Made by a program: the position numbers and the translations under genes | Assembly (NCBI RefSeq): GCF_040436345.1 | Contig: NC_133221.1 | Span: forward strand, 18,783,165-18,847,164 | Direction of reading: 5' to 3' | DNA: 64,000 nt | DNA from: Pagrus major | Taxonomy: Eukaryota > Chordata > Actinopteri > Spariformes > Sparidae | Part shown: positions 51,236 to 63,384 of the stretch, piece by piece | How positions within the stretch are numbered: the first letter of the stretch is position 1 | Layout of the letters: every line of letters begins with the position of its first letter | The notes under the pieces: model-generated | Database searches by the model: none | The model's input: the letters and a program-made list of their open reading frames with translations, nothing else | Told to the model about the DNA's origin: nothing

Positions 51236-52645
51236 ATGGCGCGTCCCGTCACGCCGAGCCCCTCCTGGAACACTTCTCTCCCCACCTTTCCATCCTCACT
51301 GCACCCGAATACCTCCAACGTGACCCTGCCCATCGAAAGCATCCAAGGTGGGGTAGACCTGAACCAGTCCTTGGCGCTGTGTGCGATGCTCATCATGGAT
51401 GTGCTGGCGGTGGTGGGGAACTTGGCAGTGATGATCGTCATCACCAAAACGCCACAGCTGCGCAAGTTTGCCTTTGTGTTTCACCTGTGTCTGGTGGACC
51501 TGCTGGCAGCGCTGGTGTTGATGCCTCTGGGGATGCTGTCAGACCGAATCCTGGTGGATGAGGCGCTGTGTCGGAGCTACCTCTGCTTGAGTGTCTGTCT
51601 AGTGAGCGCCGCCATCCTCACCATATGTGCCATCAACGTGGAGCGCTACTTCTACATCATCCACCCCATGCGTCATGAGGTGAAGATGACGGTTGGGGTG
51701 GTGGTGATGGTACTCGTGGGAATCTGGATTAAAGCTGTTGTCATGTCAGTGCTGCCCCTCCTGGGATGGCTCCTCCAGGGGAACCAGGGTCTGGGGACTC
51801 CTTCAGACCTTGTTCACGGTCAGAGACGCTGCTCCCTCCACTGGACGGGAGGCAGGACCACACGGCAGATTTTCATGGTCGTCTTTACATTCATCTATTT
51901 CCTGTGCCCCATGCTGATCATCCTGGTGGTCTACTGCAACATGTTTAAGGTGGCGCGAGTGGCATCCATGCAGCACGGCCCCCTCCCCACTTGGATGGAC
52001 TCGTCGCGACAACGGTCTGAGTCCATCAGCAGCCACTCCACCATGGCAGCCAGCCTTGGGGGAACTGGTGCCCGCTCCACCCCTCAGAGGACCTTCAGCG
52101 GCGGGAAGGCCGCGGTGGTCCTGGTGGCAGTGGGAGGCCAATTCCTCTGCTGCTGGCTGCCATATTTCTCCTTCCATCTCTACTCGGTCGTGGTGTCTAC
52201 TCCTCCCGCCTCGCTGGCCCCGGTCGAGGACGTGGTCACATGGATTGGCTATTTCTGCTTCACCTCCAACCCCTTCTTCTACGGCTGCCTGAACCGGCAG
52301 ATTCGCGAGGAGCTGAGCCGCCACCTGGCCTGCCTCTTCAAGCGAGCCGGGCCCGGCGAAGGGGAGCAGCTGCCCAGCCGAGAGGCCTCTATCGAGGAGA
52401 ACTTTCTGCAGTTTCTTCAGGGCACTGGATGCAATCTGGAGCCCTGCAACTCTCACAGCAGAGCCAGCCCAGCGGAGCCAGAGACTGAGGGTCTTCAGGA
52501 ATCAGCTGTTCAGCAGAACACGCCAGCTGACTTTCACATCCCAGGGCAGATCCTCGAGGAAACCTCAGAGTTCATACAGCGGCAACAGCTGAACAATGAG
52601 CTCCATGTTTCGGAGAACTGCTGCAAAACTGTACCAGAGCTGTAG
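51236..52645 (+). CDS. gpr61: Orphan class A GPCR, GPR61
   Basis: One coding exon of 469 residues (human GPR61 is 451). The extracellular N-terminus has four possible N-glycosylation sites (N12, N25, N28, N43). Seven helices follow: N62 and G61 in TM1, D88 in TM2 (HLCLVDLLAA), C112 at the top of TM3, an ERY motif (E136-R137-Y138) at its base, C199 in loop 2 to pair with C112, CWLP (306-309) in TM6 and NPFFY (345-349) in TM7. The third loop carries QHGPLPTW, and the tail carries SIEENFLQFLQGTGC and DFHIPGQILEETSEF, both GPR61 hallmarks. GPR61 is a biogenic-amine-like orphan receptor with constitutive Gs activity, mainly in brain, linked to appetite and body weight in mice. Teleosts have a gpr61-like paralogue; the amigo1 and gnai3 neighbours favour gpr61 itself. 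The first ATG of the frame is used, with a weak -3 C. Confidence 0.95.
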   Translation: MARPVTPSPSWNTSLPTFPSSLHPNTSNVTLPIESIQGGVDLNQSLALCAMLIMDVLAVVGNLAVMIVITKTPQLRKFAFVFHLCLVDLLAALVLMPLGMLSDRILVDEALCRSYLCLSVCLVSAAILTICAINVERYFYIIHPMRHEVKMTVGVVVMVLVGIWIKAVVMSVLPLLGWLLQGNQGLGTPSDLVHGQRRCSLHWTGGRTTRQIFMVVFTFIYFLCPMLIILVVYCNMFKVARVASMQHGPLPTWMDSSRQRSESISSHSTMAASLGGTGARSTPQRTFSGGKAAVVLVAVGGQFLCCWLPYFSFHLYSVVVSTPPASLAPVEDVVTWIGYFCFTSNPFFYGCLNRQIREELSRHLACLFKRAGPGEGEQLPSREASIEENFLQFLQGTGCNLEPCNSHSRASPAEPETEGLQESAVQQNTPADFHIPGQILEETSEFIQRQQLNNELHVSENCCKTVPEL

Positions 52646-52681
52646 CTGCCTCTCCTGTACTGTCTCTGCCATCTATAATCC

Positions 52682-52687
52682 AATAAA
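52682..52687 (+). promoter_or_regulatory. Candidate gpr61 polyadenylation signal
   Basis: AATAAA lies only 37 bases after the stop codon, which would give a very short 3' UTR. Longer transcripts using later signals are possible. Confidence 0.4.
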
Positions 52688-52699
52688 TATACTTAGTTT

Positions 52700-54512
52700 T
52701 ATTCATATTTTCTAAAAATTTGTCGAATTGAAACATCTCTTGTTCATGCTACAACAGCTTTTAAGCTAAAGATCCAGTGAACTGCTAACATGGTATCTTC
52801 TTTGAAGAATTAAACTTATGTAGCTTTCATATTCCCAACCGTCCCCCACAGTCATGACGCTGCAGCAGCATTACATGTTTTGAGAGCCATACAGTGTCAG
52901 GCTGTTTTCTGTGTGATGTTAGCAGATAGACACTAAACCCTTGTTGTGTAATTCACGGGTCAGGAGAGTGACAAACGTCACAGAAACATAAAGAAGTGCT
53001 GAAAAAACTCTTCAGGGAGAACACAGTTTATGAAAAACTATAAGAGCCATTTAAAGAGGCAAAGGTGTAGTTTTGATAAGGATTCATTTAGATTAATTAT
53101 TTCGCTCTCATTATAAGTTATTAGAATATATTGTACAGTTTAAAATTTTATTGCGATTACATAAAAAAAACTGTATTTCCATCTTTCCTTTTATGTGTCA
53201 TTCAGTTCAACTAGAGGGTAAATTACTCCCTCATTTTTGTGTTTTAAGCCCTGTGACAATCAGCTCAGTGACTCAGTCATTCAGCAGGTTCTTAATGACC
53301 AAATTAACGTTTTATAATTGATTCAAGCAATTATCTAAACATAAAAACCATCCTGCTGCCCCTCTCATGACACAAGTTCAGACTTATTTTGTAGAACTAA
53401 TAAAAAAGTAAAGGCCTTCAGGTTGTTTAGCGAGTTGAGATAAGGATCTGATTCCACGTGTATTCATCCCATGTTCAGAGCCGACTTTTAAAAACAAACG
53501 CTCTTTCCGTTTAAAATATTCATTGTGATGAAAAGGATCATTTCACAGCTGGTGCTGCTGCTGCTGATGCTGCTGCTGCTGCTGCTGCTGGTGGTACTTA
53601 TAACAAACAGGCTGACACACCAGTGTATTTTTAACCATTTTCCAGGAACATTATTATCATGTTTATCTGTTCTTAGTCTTGTGATTATCACCTCCTCACC
53701 AAAATCATCTCACATTGGCCGACTCGTGATTTCACCCCCTTCCTCTCAAAGAAAAACATTGTGACTGGTTTCATTTGTATGATAGTGTCGGTGTTAAGGA
53801 TTTCGGCTGCATGGAAGCTGTTGAAATACAGCCCGATGTGGGCACATTCAGACACCACGACCAGTTACCCCCCCCCCTCCCACGAGACGTCTGTGCTGTT
53901 TACAGGTAAACACAGGAGCAAGTGTGAGTGCGCTTGTGTTTGTGCTTTAAACAACCAGGCTTGTTGTGGCTACACACAGCACACAGGTGAGACAATGCTT
54001 ACACGTTGCGAGCTTCGCCTTTGGCCTCATTTAGCAACAAATGGAAGACGCTGGTGACACTTTCTCTGATCTCAGGTGTGATACAAACAGTTTGCACAAG
54101 TCACACGAGCGGTGACAAACGTTCCAAAGACAATTACAAGGCACAAATCTCTCACTAAACTCTTTCTCTTTTGATACTTGCTCTCTCTCTCTTGCTGCCT
54201 TCATCTATTTTGGACTGACTCATACCGAACCGTTGGCGTGATCATAAGACACTCGACACAAGGCGTTCAGGGAAGGGTCCTATTTTGCTGGGAGTCAGAA
54301 CAAAAAAAGGTCCCTTTGTCAGGGGGGAGACATAATGTTCTTAATTCCCTTATGATATAAGTTTGTTGCTGACTGTTTTTCAGACTGGGTCGTCATGTTA
54401 TCTTGCTCTAAATCTTTCTCTTGAGTCAGATGGTGCAGTAATGTTAGTTAGAAATAAATTAAAACAGCGAGCACAAGACAATATCACTGCCATAATGTTC
54501 TATGTTTTAATT
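52700..54512. other. Intergenic between gpr61 and gnai3, left part
   Basis: No exon is recognised. A CTG-rich run at 53548-53593 (interrupted by GTG and ATG) gives an artefactual poly-Leu frame on the plus strand and poly-Ser on the minus. Confidence 0.4.
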
Positions 54513-55127
54513 TAGGTAACACTGTATTATAATCATCATTAGTAAAAGGTACATTAATAGTTCCTTAAACATTAAGTTAATAGTTATTTCACTGTTAACA
54601 AACAATAAAATACTTAAGAAACCATTTATTAAGCAATTGTTAATTTGTAAATGGTTAATAAATATTGTGTAGATCATCTATAAACATTATTTGGCTGGCC
54701 GTTAAAAAGTTGCAGCTGATAACTGCTTAATAACTGGTTTATGAAACATTTCATTGTTTGTTAACAGTCAGGTAAATATTAATTAAAGTTTAATTCACTA
54801 TAATTTTTTTAAAGGGGCAATATGTAAGAATTGTAGTTGATGATGTCCGTGTATTGTGCTGCAGAGATATTCATTGAAGTTAGCATGCTAACTAGCTCGC
54901 CCCATCCCTGTGCTAGCGGTGTGAACACTAACATCCCTGTGCCCACGAGCTCCCAGTCTTAACTGCTAGCTGCACAGCTAACAGAGCTAACTAGCAAAGG
55001 GCAGCTAGAGTCAGCAGCAGTTAGCGGTTGGTTACTCTGGTGATATGCTGCCCCCTATTGGTTTGGAGTATGAATTTGACCGGACATATCGCACCTTTAA
55101 ATTATGGTAATTGTAAAGTGTTGCCTT
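54513..55127. mobile_element. DNA transposon relic split by a nested MITE
   Basis: The left end taggtaacactgtattataa and the right end gtaaagtgttgccttaa are imperfect inverted repeats. The body (54520-54808) is AT-rich with repeated taataactggtttatgaaa-type words. The element is interrupted at a TTAA by the family B MITE at 54809-55100. Confidence 0.55.
54809..55100 (+). mobile_element. MITE, family B, nested insertion
   Basis: TTAA flanks both ends exactly. The left end is AAGGGGCAATATGTAAGAATT and the right end is CATATCGCACCT. The interior (agctaactagcaaagggcag; ggttactctggtgatatgct) is the reverse complement of the interior of the copies at 19612 and 16781, although the two ends are near-symmetrical. 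Confidence 0.75.
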
Positions 55128-55781
55128 AATTTATTTTTCACAATATTAAGACTAATATACACATTATTATGATTATTAATATATGATTTTATATAACAAA
55201 ATAACATAAAATTACCTTGATTGATTACACCAGCGTACAGGAACAAGGGTTGAATCTCTCTAGATGGTCTATTTTCTCTCCTCTTTATGGTGCAAAAAGT
55301 CCAGAGTCTTTACAAAGCCCCTTATGTTAAGTGTACATAAATCCACCATTCAATCAGCTGGATTTCCGTTACCGTAGCAGCAAAATTGCCCTGGCCAATC
55401 TGATTAAATGCTTTAAGCTGTATTTCTGCCGCCATCTGTTGATCACAAGGACTGAGAAATAAGCTGTCCTGAAGGTGAACGGCAGATAATAGTCACAACT
55501 TGACAGTCACAGTTTTGTTCATTTTCCACTCTGTATCTCCTTTTGGTTTTTTTTTTGTACCCAAGCTGAAAAGACTGTTTGGATTCTTCATTATTTTTAG
55601 GGCTTGTTTTTCCCTTGTTAATATTTCCTTGTGTATTGGTTACCCATCAGTTGAAATGATTAAAGACACAGCAAGAAGATTAACTTGAGTGTCGCGGTTA
55701 TTTCCAGACATTTCCAGATCAATAACAGCATCTATCACATGATCAAATCAGTCACATCTCTGTCTCCCAGCCCTCTAGTTG

Positions 55782-55818
<37 letters not shown>

Positions 55819-58060
55819 TGCAGGCAGGGGGTGCAGCGTCACAGAGGTGAAATGAAGCACCAGGAACAGGATGAAAGAGGAGGAGTGACATTTTGAGGAA
55901 GGCAGGATGCTGAAGCTCAGTCAGTGGGGGGACGTTGTGAATGCAACCCAGTCGCAGAATAAATGTTGGCAGTGCACGTTTCGACAAACCAGATATGTTT
56001 CAAATTTACATTTCTTAAGGGTCAATTTTCTATTTTATGTTGTGACAACACTGTGGTTGTCCTCTGGTTAGGTTTAGGGACAAAACCACACGGTTAGGGT
56101 TACGAAAACATCATGTATTGGTTTAAAATGTCCAGTTTTTGTCACTACAAACACAGCTGGAGATGTCCTAAATTCTTATCTAAAGGATCTGGTTTTTATC
56201 TCCACAAACTTGGCTAGAAGTCTTCCCAAGAGCTCCTTTAAAAAAAGCCAGTGGTGTCACACAACTGTTGAAATGCAGTCACAAACTCCACCTCCACCTG
56301 CTAATATGAAAGTCAAGTCGTACACATGTAATGTGACCTTGACATGACATGGATTGTATAAATATCGATATGGCACGTAACCTGTGACATGTACGTTCAC
56401 TCCCTGGCTGACCTCTGACCAGGTTCTACATGATGTAAAAACACCCCAACTTAATGCACCAAAAGCAGAAAACATTGTGGACATTTACTCTTTACAGTAA
56501 GTGCAGTAATGAAGCCATTATCCTTTTGTGATTTTAAATAGAAATCTTAAATCTAATGATGAAAAAAGCAGAAATATAAATATGGAGGTAAAAGAAGGAA
56601 TACATTGTTCAGGTGTGGATTGTGCAAATTAATGCCAGAAAGATCATCTTATTTGTCAGTTTTGGTTGTTTTTTTACACCTAAAATATCCCAACACAGAT
56701 TCCATCTCCTCCTTTATTTCCTGGTTATCCTAATTTATCTTCTCCTGTGCTGCTCCCCATCGGACAGAGTGACTCATAACTTTCATGTCGAGCTGTGGAG
56801 GGCGCCTCCCGCGGCGCACTGAAACAGTTCAAACAGCCTGACCTTTGTGACAGGCCACAACATGCCCAGTGAAAGCGCTCAAGGACAGATGCCATCGTCG
56901 TGTCACTCCAGAGGGCCACCGGGTACACAGCAGTCATTCAGAGGATGAGCTGGGTGAGTTTCTTTTAAACCAAACATCCAAACGGAGAGCTGTGATGGAT
57001 TGAGATGCCACAAACGGGTTGAGATTATTATTATATCCTCTTCTTATTGTTATTATTATTATTATTATTACATATACTTCTATACAAAATATATAAAGGT
57101 TCAGTAAGGTCTGTGGACCTTCAAGAGGATTTGATTAGTGTCTTGATAAATGAGCGAGTCGCTAATAGCAATGCAATTTTTAAACAAACCACCACGTCTT
57201 GGAATTAGATTTCTAAATTTAAGCCTCATATTTATTCTCATTTATTCTCTGTGTGATATGATGGTGCCCCTTTTTAACAAGGCCCCTCTAATAGGGTGTA
57301 TAAGTTGAATAATGGCTTTAATAAAATCCCTTTTGTTGTTGTTAATCCTTTCTACGCTAAGATAATGTGATCTCTTAAAGTAAATGTTGGGAATCCATTG
57401 AAAGATGCTTTAAAAGTATTTAATAAATAGACTTTGGTGGTGGCCATGCAATCCAATCAGCCAAAGGGACTTTTAAATAACTTTTCAAGCCCCAGATCTG
57501 CTCTTATCTGTCCTTAAATAATCTATTAAGCGTTGATCTATTTGCTATCACAAAAGCCATTAGTTACACCTTATAACCCTTTATCAGGAAGTGGTATCAG
57601 TATGTTTTATATTATCTTTCGTTGCAAATGTCATGCAGCTGTATTAAAATAAACAATGCATGCAATGAAAATACAATGACATTAAAGCCGATGTGAAGAG
57701 ACAGATAATTCCTCGTTATGAAAAGGCTCCTCACAACAAAGACATGATGTTAAATGCTGTCATCTAAATTAATGTTGGCCACCTTTGAACTTTCAGATGT
57801 GTCCACAGCCTGTGTCATTTACGCATGTATTAAGTCCACACCTGCAGGTCAGCTGTGGACCGCCTGGGGGCGCTCTCACACCACACAAAGCTGCTGCCTC
57901 ACTCTCCTGACCGGAGACCGACTTGCTCATGTCTTCAGCTTGTTTTAAACTTAACAACACAACTCAGTCGACGGAGGCTTGTAAGGGATATGTCCATTTG
58001 TGCCCAACTTCGAGCAACATTTAGGCTGCACGGATTGAATTCACATATCTGGTAGTTTTA
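55128..58060. other. Intergenic upstream of gnai3
   Basis: A (GT)n run lies at 55784-55817 and a TTA run at 57051-57070. A dispersed repeat phrase (ggttaggtttagggacaaaa, then cacacggttagggttacg) lies at 56078-56105 and has a relative at 63722-63785. No exon is recognised. Confidence 0.4.
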
Positions 58061-58066
58061 GAAGCG

Positions 58067-58626
58067 ACTACATTTCCCATCATCCCCGTGGGGCGCATCA
58101 CTTTTCCTCTTGTCAGTGCCGATTTCTTGGTTTGCAGCTGGAGCAGCTGGAGGAACGCGCGACTGTGCTGCAGTTTCTGTCTCATGGGGAAGATCCGGTG
58201 ATTTTTATTGCGTTTTTTCTTTAAAACCGCTGGATTATGTTTATGTTTCATTTAAGTTTCTACATAAAGTTTCTTCTTTTCTAGTTTCGAATGATTTTCT
58301 TCGAGTTTTAACGACGGATAAGTTGGATACACTTGTTTTAGTTCATCTCTTCGGGGAGTTTTTCCGGTTAAAACCCCACATTTAATCGCATGGACAGACA
58401 GCAGTGTGTGGACTGAAGCTGACTGAGCTGTGCACCAGACTCCGGCTTCACAGTTGGACAGACGAGCCTCCGGTGCCAACGCCTTTCCCCCCTTCTCTCT
58501 CCGCGTCTCCCCGGCTGGGAAACTTCAGCTCACACCGCCCCGAGGATCGTCTGACGGCGTCTCCCGTCAACTCATGAGCTGCTGAAGACACAATCCGACA
58601 CTAAAGAAGTTGTTCCCGAGTGAAAA
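58067..58626 (+). promoter_or_regulatory. gnai3 promoter and 5' UTR
   Basis: ACTACATTTCCCATCATCC at 58067-58085 closely resembles the ZNF143/SBS motif found in many housekeeping promoters. An ETS-like ATCCGG follows at 58192. The region to 58626 is CpG-rich compared with its flanks. There is no TATA box. The transcription start is probably between 58090 and 58400. A minimal upstream ORF (ATG AGC TGC TGA) begins at 58574. Confidence 0.5.
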
Positions 58627-58744
58627 ATGGGCTGCACGATCAGCGCCGAGGACAAAGCTGCGGTGGAGAGGAGTAAAATGATTGATAAAAACCTGCGGGA
58701 GGACAGAGAGAAGTCCTCCAGAGAGGTGAAGCTGCTCCTGCTCG
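58627..58744 (+). CDS. gnai3: G-protein alpha-i subunit, first coding exon (partial gene)
   Basis: The exon encodes 39 residues plus one base, from [20 protein letters not shown] to KLLLLG, then a GT donor (CTCG|GTATGA). The split after the first base of the Gly codon is the standard exon 1 boundary of Gi genes, just before the P-loop GAGESGKS in exon 2. Gly2 (N-myristoylation) and Cys3 (palmitoylation) anchor the protein to the inner plasma membrane, and the rest is the N-terminal helix that contacts G-beta-gamma. Gi alpha subunits inhibit adenylyl cyclase. The first exons of gnai1, gnai2 and gnai3 are almost alike, so the name rests on position after gpr61, as in human. [11 protein letters not shown] differs from mammalian REDGEKAAKEV. 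No exon 2 was found before the window ends, so the gene runs off the right edge. Confidence 0.8.
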
Positions 58745-61149
58745 GTATGAACTCTTGATTAATGCATGAAATCACTTTAAATCATCTTTTCATGTTCACA
58801 TTTCACTGCAGTCTTTTAGTTTATCTGACTCCAAACACTCCTCCTCCTCCTCCTGTTGGTTTAATGCAGCTGTGGCTCTTCATTCTGCACTGACACAACT
58901 TGTAAAGTAAACCAGATGTTGGCGGTGAGGGGGCCGATGCTGCTGCCTCAGTGCTTTTCTTTCTATCAGCTATGAGTTGTCTAGAGGCAGGGAGGACGTG
59001 CTCAGAGGAGACCGTTTGTTGACATGTGTTGACACTTGTCACAAAACACGTTGTAACTCATGCAGGCCTGTTTAACCTCAGTGCCTACAAACACAACTGT
59101 GCAGCTGCGACCCTGCTCTGACTTTTCTGGGTCAACGATTTTAGGGATCCAAACACTAAAAAAATTAAAGGTAATTTTTTGTTATGCCTGTCTCTACACT
59201 GTACATCTTCGTACAGATGTTTTAGGGCTGCCTGAGCGACTGATCCTTAATTCTGGGGGTCAATATCGATATGTGGCACTGAAACAGTAAGCGTCACTGG
59301 GAAGTTAAAGGAGACGTATTATGTTTTTCCTTTCTTTCAGTGTTTTATGTTCCTGTACATGTAAAAGGTCTTGAAAGTTAACAAAGTAAAAGTCTGCACC
59401 AGCAGAAAGCTCCCCTCTCCCACGGAAAACACTGCTCCTGAAACACCTTGTCATAAGTCCCGCCTTTAATTCTGTGACTTTGTGACATCACACTGTGTCA
59501 CCGTGTCACACATGTACATAATTTCTGCTTAGCGGCTGGTTTGGCGTCATTTTGCTCTAAAAAATGACTTAAATGATAAACTGAAAGTCACTGCCGATCA
59601 CCTGATGGATTAATCAACTTATCTTCTCAGCTCCACTGACTTTGAAGGAGCTCTCTCTCTGTACTCATTTAATTTAACTTATTGTAGAATTAGTTTGCCG
59701 TTAGACAAACGTTACGAGTCATTTCAGGTGGTTCAGTCTCACTGGAACAACAACAACGAAAAGATCTTGGTGACTTCCAGGTTCAGTGTCATAACCACTC
59801 CTACGCTGTCTGTGTTTAAACTCTCTCTAATGCACTGGTTGTGTGTAACGGCTCTCGCTGCTGGTATGAATTACTGGCGCACACACACTCAGTGGCACTG
59901 ACACTGTGGGTGTGGACTGCTCAGCCGTGCCAGAGGGATTAAATGCCCTCAGACCAGCAGCACTCAACATTTTTATGCTCTGCTCCCTTTGGCAGGAACT
60001 TCTGTCTGTGACAGTTTTCAAAAAGTAATTTAACTCTACACCCCATTTTATAGCTGTGGCTGTGTTTGCACTGTATATCCTCTGGAACAGTGGTCCCAAG
60101 TGTTTTTAATTTGTGACCCTGAAAATGAAGCAATGTCTACTTTTGACCCGTCATCACAGCTCATGTCCCCGGAGTGGTCGCAGTTTGTGAGCAGAGATTT
60201 TTACTTTGTGGATTTGTCTCATGTAGAAAACTCTCAGAGGCCTGGAGAAGTGAAAGTATTTCACAATATTAAAAAAAACAGAAGAAAAGTAAGTAATTTA
60301 CTGACACAGCTTTTGTCTCTGTCACTTAATCATGTGATGTCCCCTCAAATGTATCTTGAGACCCACTACAGAGCCCAGACCTCCAGGTTGAACCACTGCT
60401 GCATACTCAACAATGTAATGAAATGTTTTTGGCAAGAGGAGCTTGAGGAGTTTGAGAGAGACCTGTGTACTCTTTGTGTGACTATTGTGTTACAGGTTTT
60501 ATGCCATCACATCAGTAAATAATTAGACAATAATAATGAGAAAAATAATCATAAGTTATTAAAGCTCCTAAAATCGTCTATTTTGTCTGATTAACTGATC
60601 AGAATTGTCACTATTTGACTTTGTACTAATCATTTTACCCCCCATGTGTAGGATTTGGCTTCCTGACACACAAAATTGTAACACACCATCGGCATGTTTA
60701 CAGTCTACTTGTCTAACCCATTTACAAGTTGTTTTGAAGAAAGAGACAAAAGCCTGTTGCTTCCTGTAGTGTAAAGAGGTCACAATTAAGTCACAGACTA
60801 AATGCTGATAAGGAAGAAATTACATTGTGCAAGACCTAACTTCCTTTAAACGGTTTCGTATGAAACATTTAACAAGACTGAACTATCTACAGTTGTCCTT
60901 TGCAAATGTTTGAGTTTATTGTTATTAACCATCAACTCTACTAACCAACGTCACATACTATACATGTTGTCACCCTGTGAATTCATAAACACATGTTTGT
61001 TTAGCACTGAACAAGTTTCTTGATCACAAGTATTAGTCTACTCATTGGAGCCCTCCTTTCTGTCTTTCTTTCTTAATATGATGATAGGTTTGTCTCTTTT
61101 TTGGCAGCTTGGGGGGCAAACATTAGCTTTTTTCTGGAGCTTTTCATGC

Positions 61150-61531
61150 AAACTTAAGCGTGGTATTCACTGTTTTTAGCTTGTTTTGTCTTGCTCGGTG
61201 GACAGTGGGTGCACTGAAAACAGCTGCCCAAAATGATGTTGATGAGAGCCGTGAGAGTAAACCTGTGGTCCATAAAACCAAAACAAAGCTGAAAGAAGCT
61301 AAAACGCTCTGTGAAGCTGAGAGGAACTGCCGAGACACGGCCCACGCGAGCGACACAAGAACGATCTCATGTGGCGTCGTGTTCTGGGATGTTTCACCTG
61401 AAAATCACAACACAGTGCGAGCTGCCGCGTGCAGTCTAAGCCTGTGGGCCGGGTGCTGTAGCATGAAACAACTAGAATTGCGGTCAGTAAAGCGCATACC
61501 TCCGCCAAGGCCCAACAAGACAAAGCTGTAA
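61150..61531 (+). repeat. Probable interspersed repeat with a chance open frame
   Basis: A 123-codon frame (61160-61531) ends inside a known local repeat (gcgcatacctccgccaaggc at 61492-61511, shared with 1170-1215 and 29660-29700). The preceding cagctgcccaaaatgatgtt gives no recognisable domain. It is considered non-coding repeat sequence, not a gene. Confidence 0.4.
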
Positions 61532-62639
61532 CAAGAGGTGACAAGAGAAAGCTGACTCCTTGTTATTGGGTTCCCTTTGGGGACTGATGTTTGCTACTTC
61601 CACCCACCGCTGTAAGAGCAGACGGTGAGAATGTTTACCGGGGGACATTTGTGCCGGCTGGACCGGGTGTTGTCTTTAGGGCTCGAGTATTTGCGTCGAC
61701 CACATCTCAGGCCTAATTCTCTGTGGGTTTACAAAGTGTGCAGACAGCTTGTGCAGCATCAGCTCTGTGTTGCCTCAAGCTGATGGTACTGATGCAACGC
61801 TGTAATGCAATGCTCTTGACATTTTGGTTGAGACATTGCCTTTTTCACATGAAATGTTATGCAACAGACACTTCACTGTATTGAAACGCTGAAGTTTGAA
61901 GAGAAGTGTCGTGTGACTGACCAGAGGCAAGTACTCACTGTGGTGTTTTCATTTGTCCTGTAATGTGATCTCATGTAATCTGATTAAACATGGCCTGAAA
62001 CATGTTACCAGAGCAAATGAGAGCATCAAGTGATTGATTAAGTGGGTGATTCAGATGCAGCTGTTAAATTAGTTATTGAAATGAAACACAGCAGGACTTC
62101 CTGAAGATATTGCAACATAATGCACTGATGGTATATGATAGACTGAGGGGCTGTGTCTCAATAAGTTGCATCATCACATGACAGGACTTATGTGCTCGCA
62201 GGGAAAAGTGTTTATTTCCCCCTGAGCTCATGTTATTAAAAGAATCAGTCATGGTGCCAAGCGGACAAATTAATGTGCTGATTGTGATCAGCGGTGAGCA
62301 GAGAGAGTGTCTGTGGCTTGTTGTGGAGGGACAGAGGACAGTGTTAGTGTTGGGTAGGCTGCTTTAGATCAGAGAAACACAATATTAAGTGCCATGTTGT
62401 AAATTCCATAGAGAGATTCAATGTTATACTTCCCCAAAAAATCCATCTTAACTGATTTCCTGTGAATGTGTGATCTCAGCATTACTCACCATAACAGGAA
62501 GTACAGTATATGTGAACATGTGAGTGCAAACCTTGTTTTTTACTTACTGTTTGTGTTCTGGATCACGTTCCTGTCAGTGACATTATTCTCACAATGAAGG
62601 GCAGCTTTCCCATCAGCAGGCTGATATTTATGTTTGCAC

Positions 62640-63140
62640 TGATTTTCCTTGTTCCTTCATCAAGATCAGGGTTGCCCAAACTTTTTCCATTGGAGATCTG
62701 AAACTTAATGGTGGGCCACGGGCCAAGAGGCAAACATCGTCGTGTTGGATTGGATTGTTAAGATGCAAAACTGTATTTAGGATTAGGGTTGACCGATATG
62801 GCTTTTTCAGGGCCGATACCGATTATTAGAAATCAAGGAGACTGAAAACCGATAATAGACCAGCAGTAGAATGAACCTAAGTACAATTTACTCAAGTACT
62901 GTTCTTAAGTATAGGTAAGTATTAAGTATTTATACAGAATCTATCAGAATATTCGGTGTTTACAGACTATTGTGATGTGTTACCAATCAGATAGTGCTGT
63001 GGGAGGGACATCGTGTGAGAGGATGTCGCATCGGAGCCAAAGAAGCACATTTTTAAATTAGTTTATCTGACAAAAAAATCACAGATTCCGATAATTGGAA
63101 AAATGCTGAATATCATCCTGATAATCTGCCAGGGCTGGTA
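62640..63140. repeat. Cluster of degenerate repeats in gnai3 intron 1
   Basis: The segment includes ttgcccaaactttttccatt, ggttgaccgatatggctttt (related to 1728-1825 and 2683-2800) and aatttactcaagtactgttc (related to 2155-2310). It mirrors the repeat cluster at the left edge of the window. Confidence 0.55.
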
Positions 63141-63384
63141 ATAATGGTAATTATGGTATAATGACTGACTTCCTTCACAAACTGTCACTGCTCCTGCTGT
63201 GCTCAGATTATGAAAAATAATAAAGATGAAGAATTGTACATATTTAAGAAAAAAAGCATATTTTTTGCTATTAACATCCTACAGACAGTTTGTAATTGTC
63301 CTTTTCGTCATATTATTTATCTAAACTGCATGTTTGATGCTTTCATATCTTATTAATAACACATAAAGGTCCTATTTGTAACAA

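Noticed and set aside
51803-52456. 217-codon minus-strand frame opposite gpr61
   Set aside because: Shadow of the GC-rich gpr61 coding sequence; no protein family resemblance.
53525-53764. Leucine-rich small membrane protein frame
   Set aside because: The hydrophobic run comes from a CTG repeat; no start, splice or family support.
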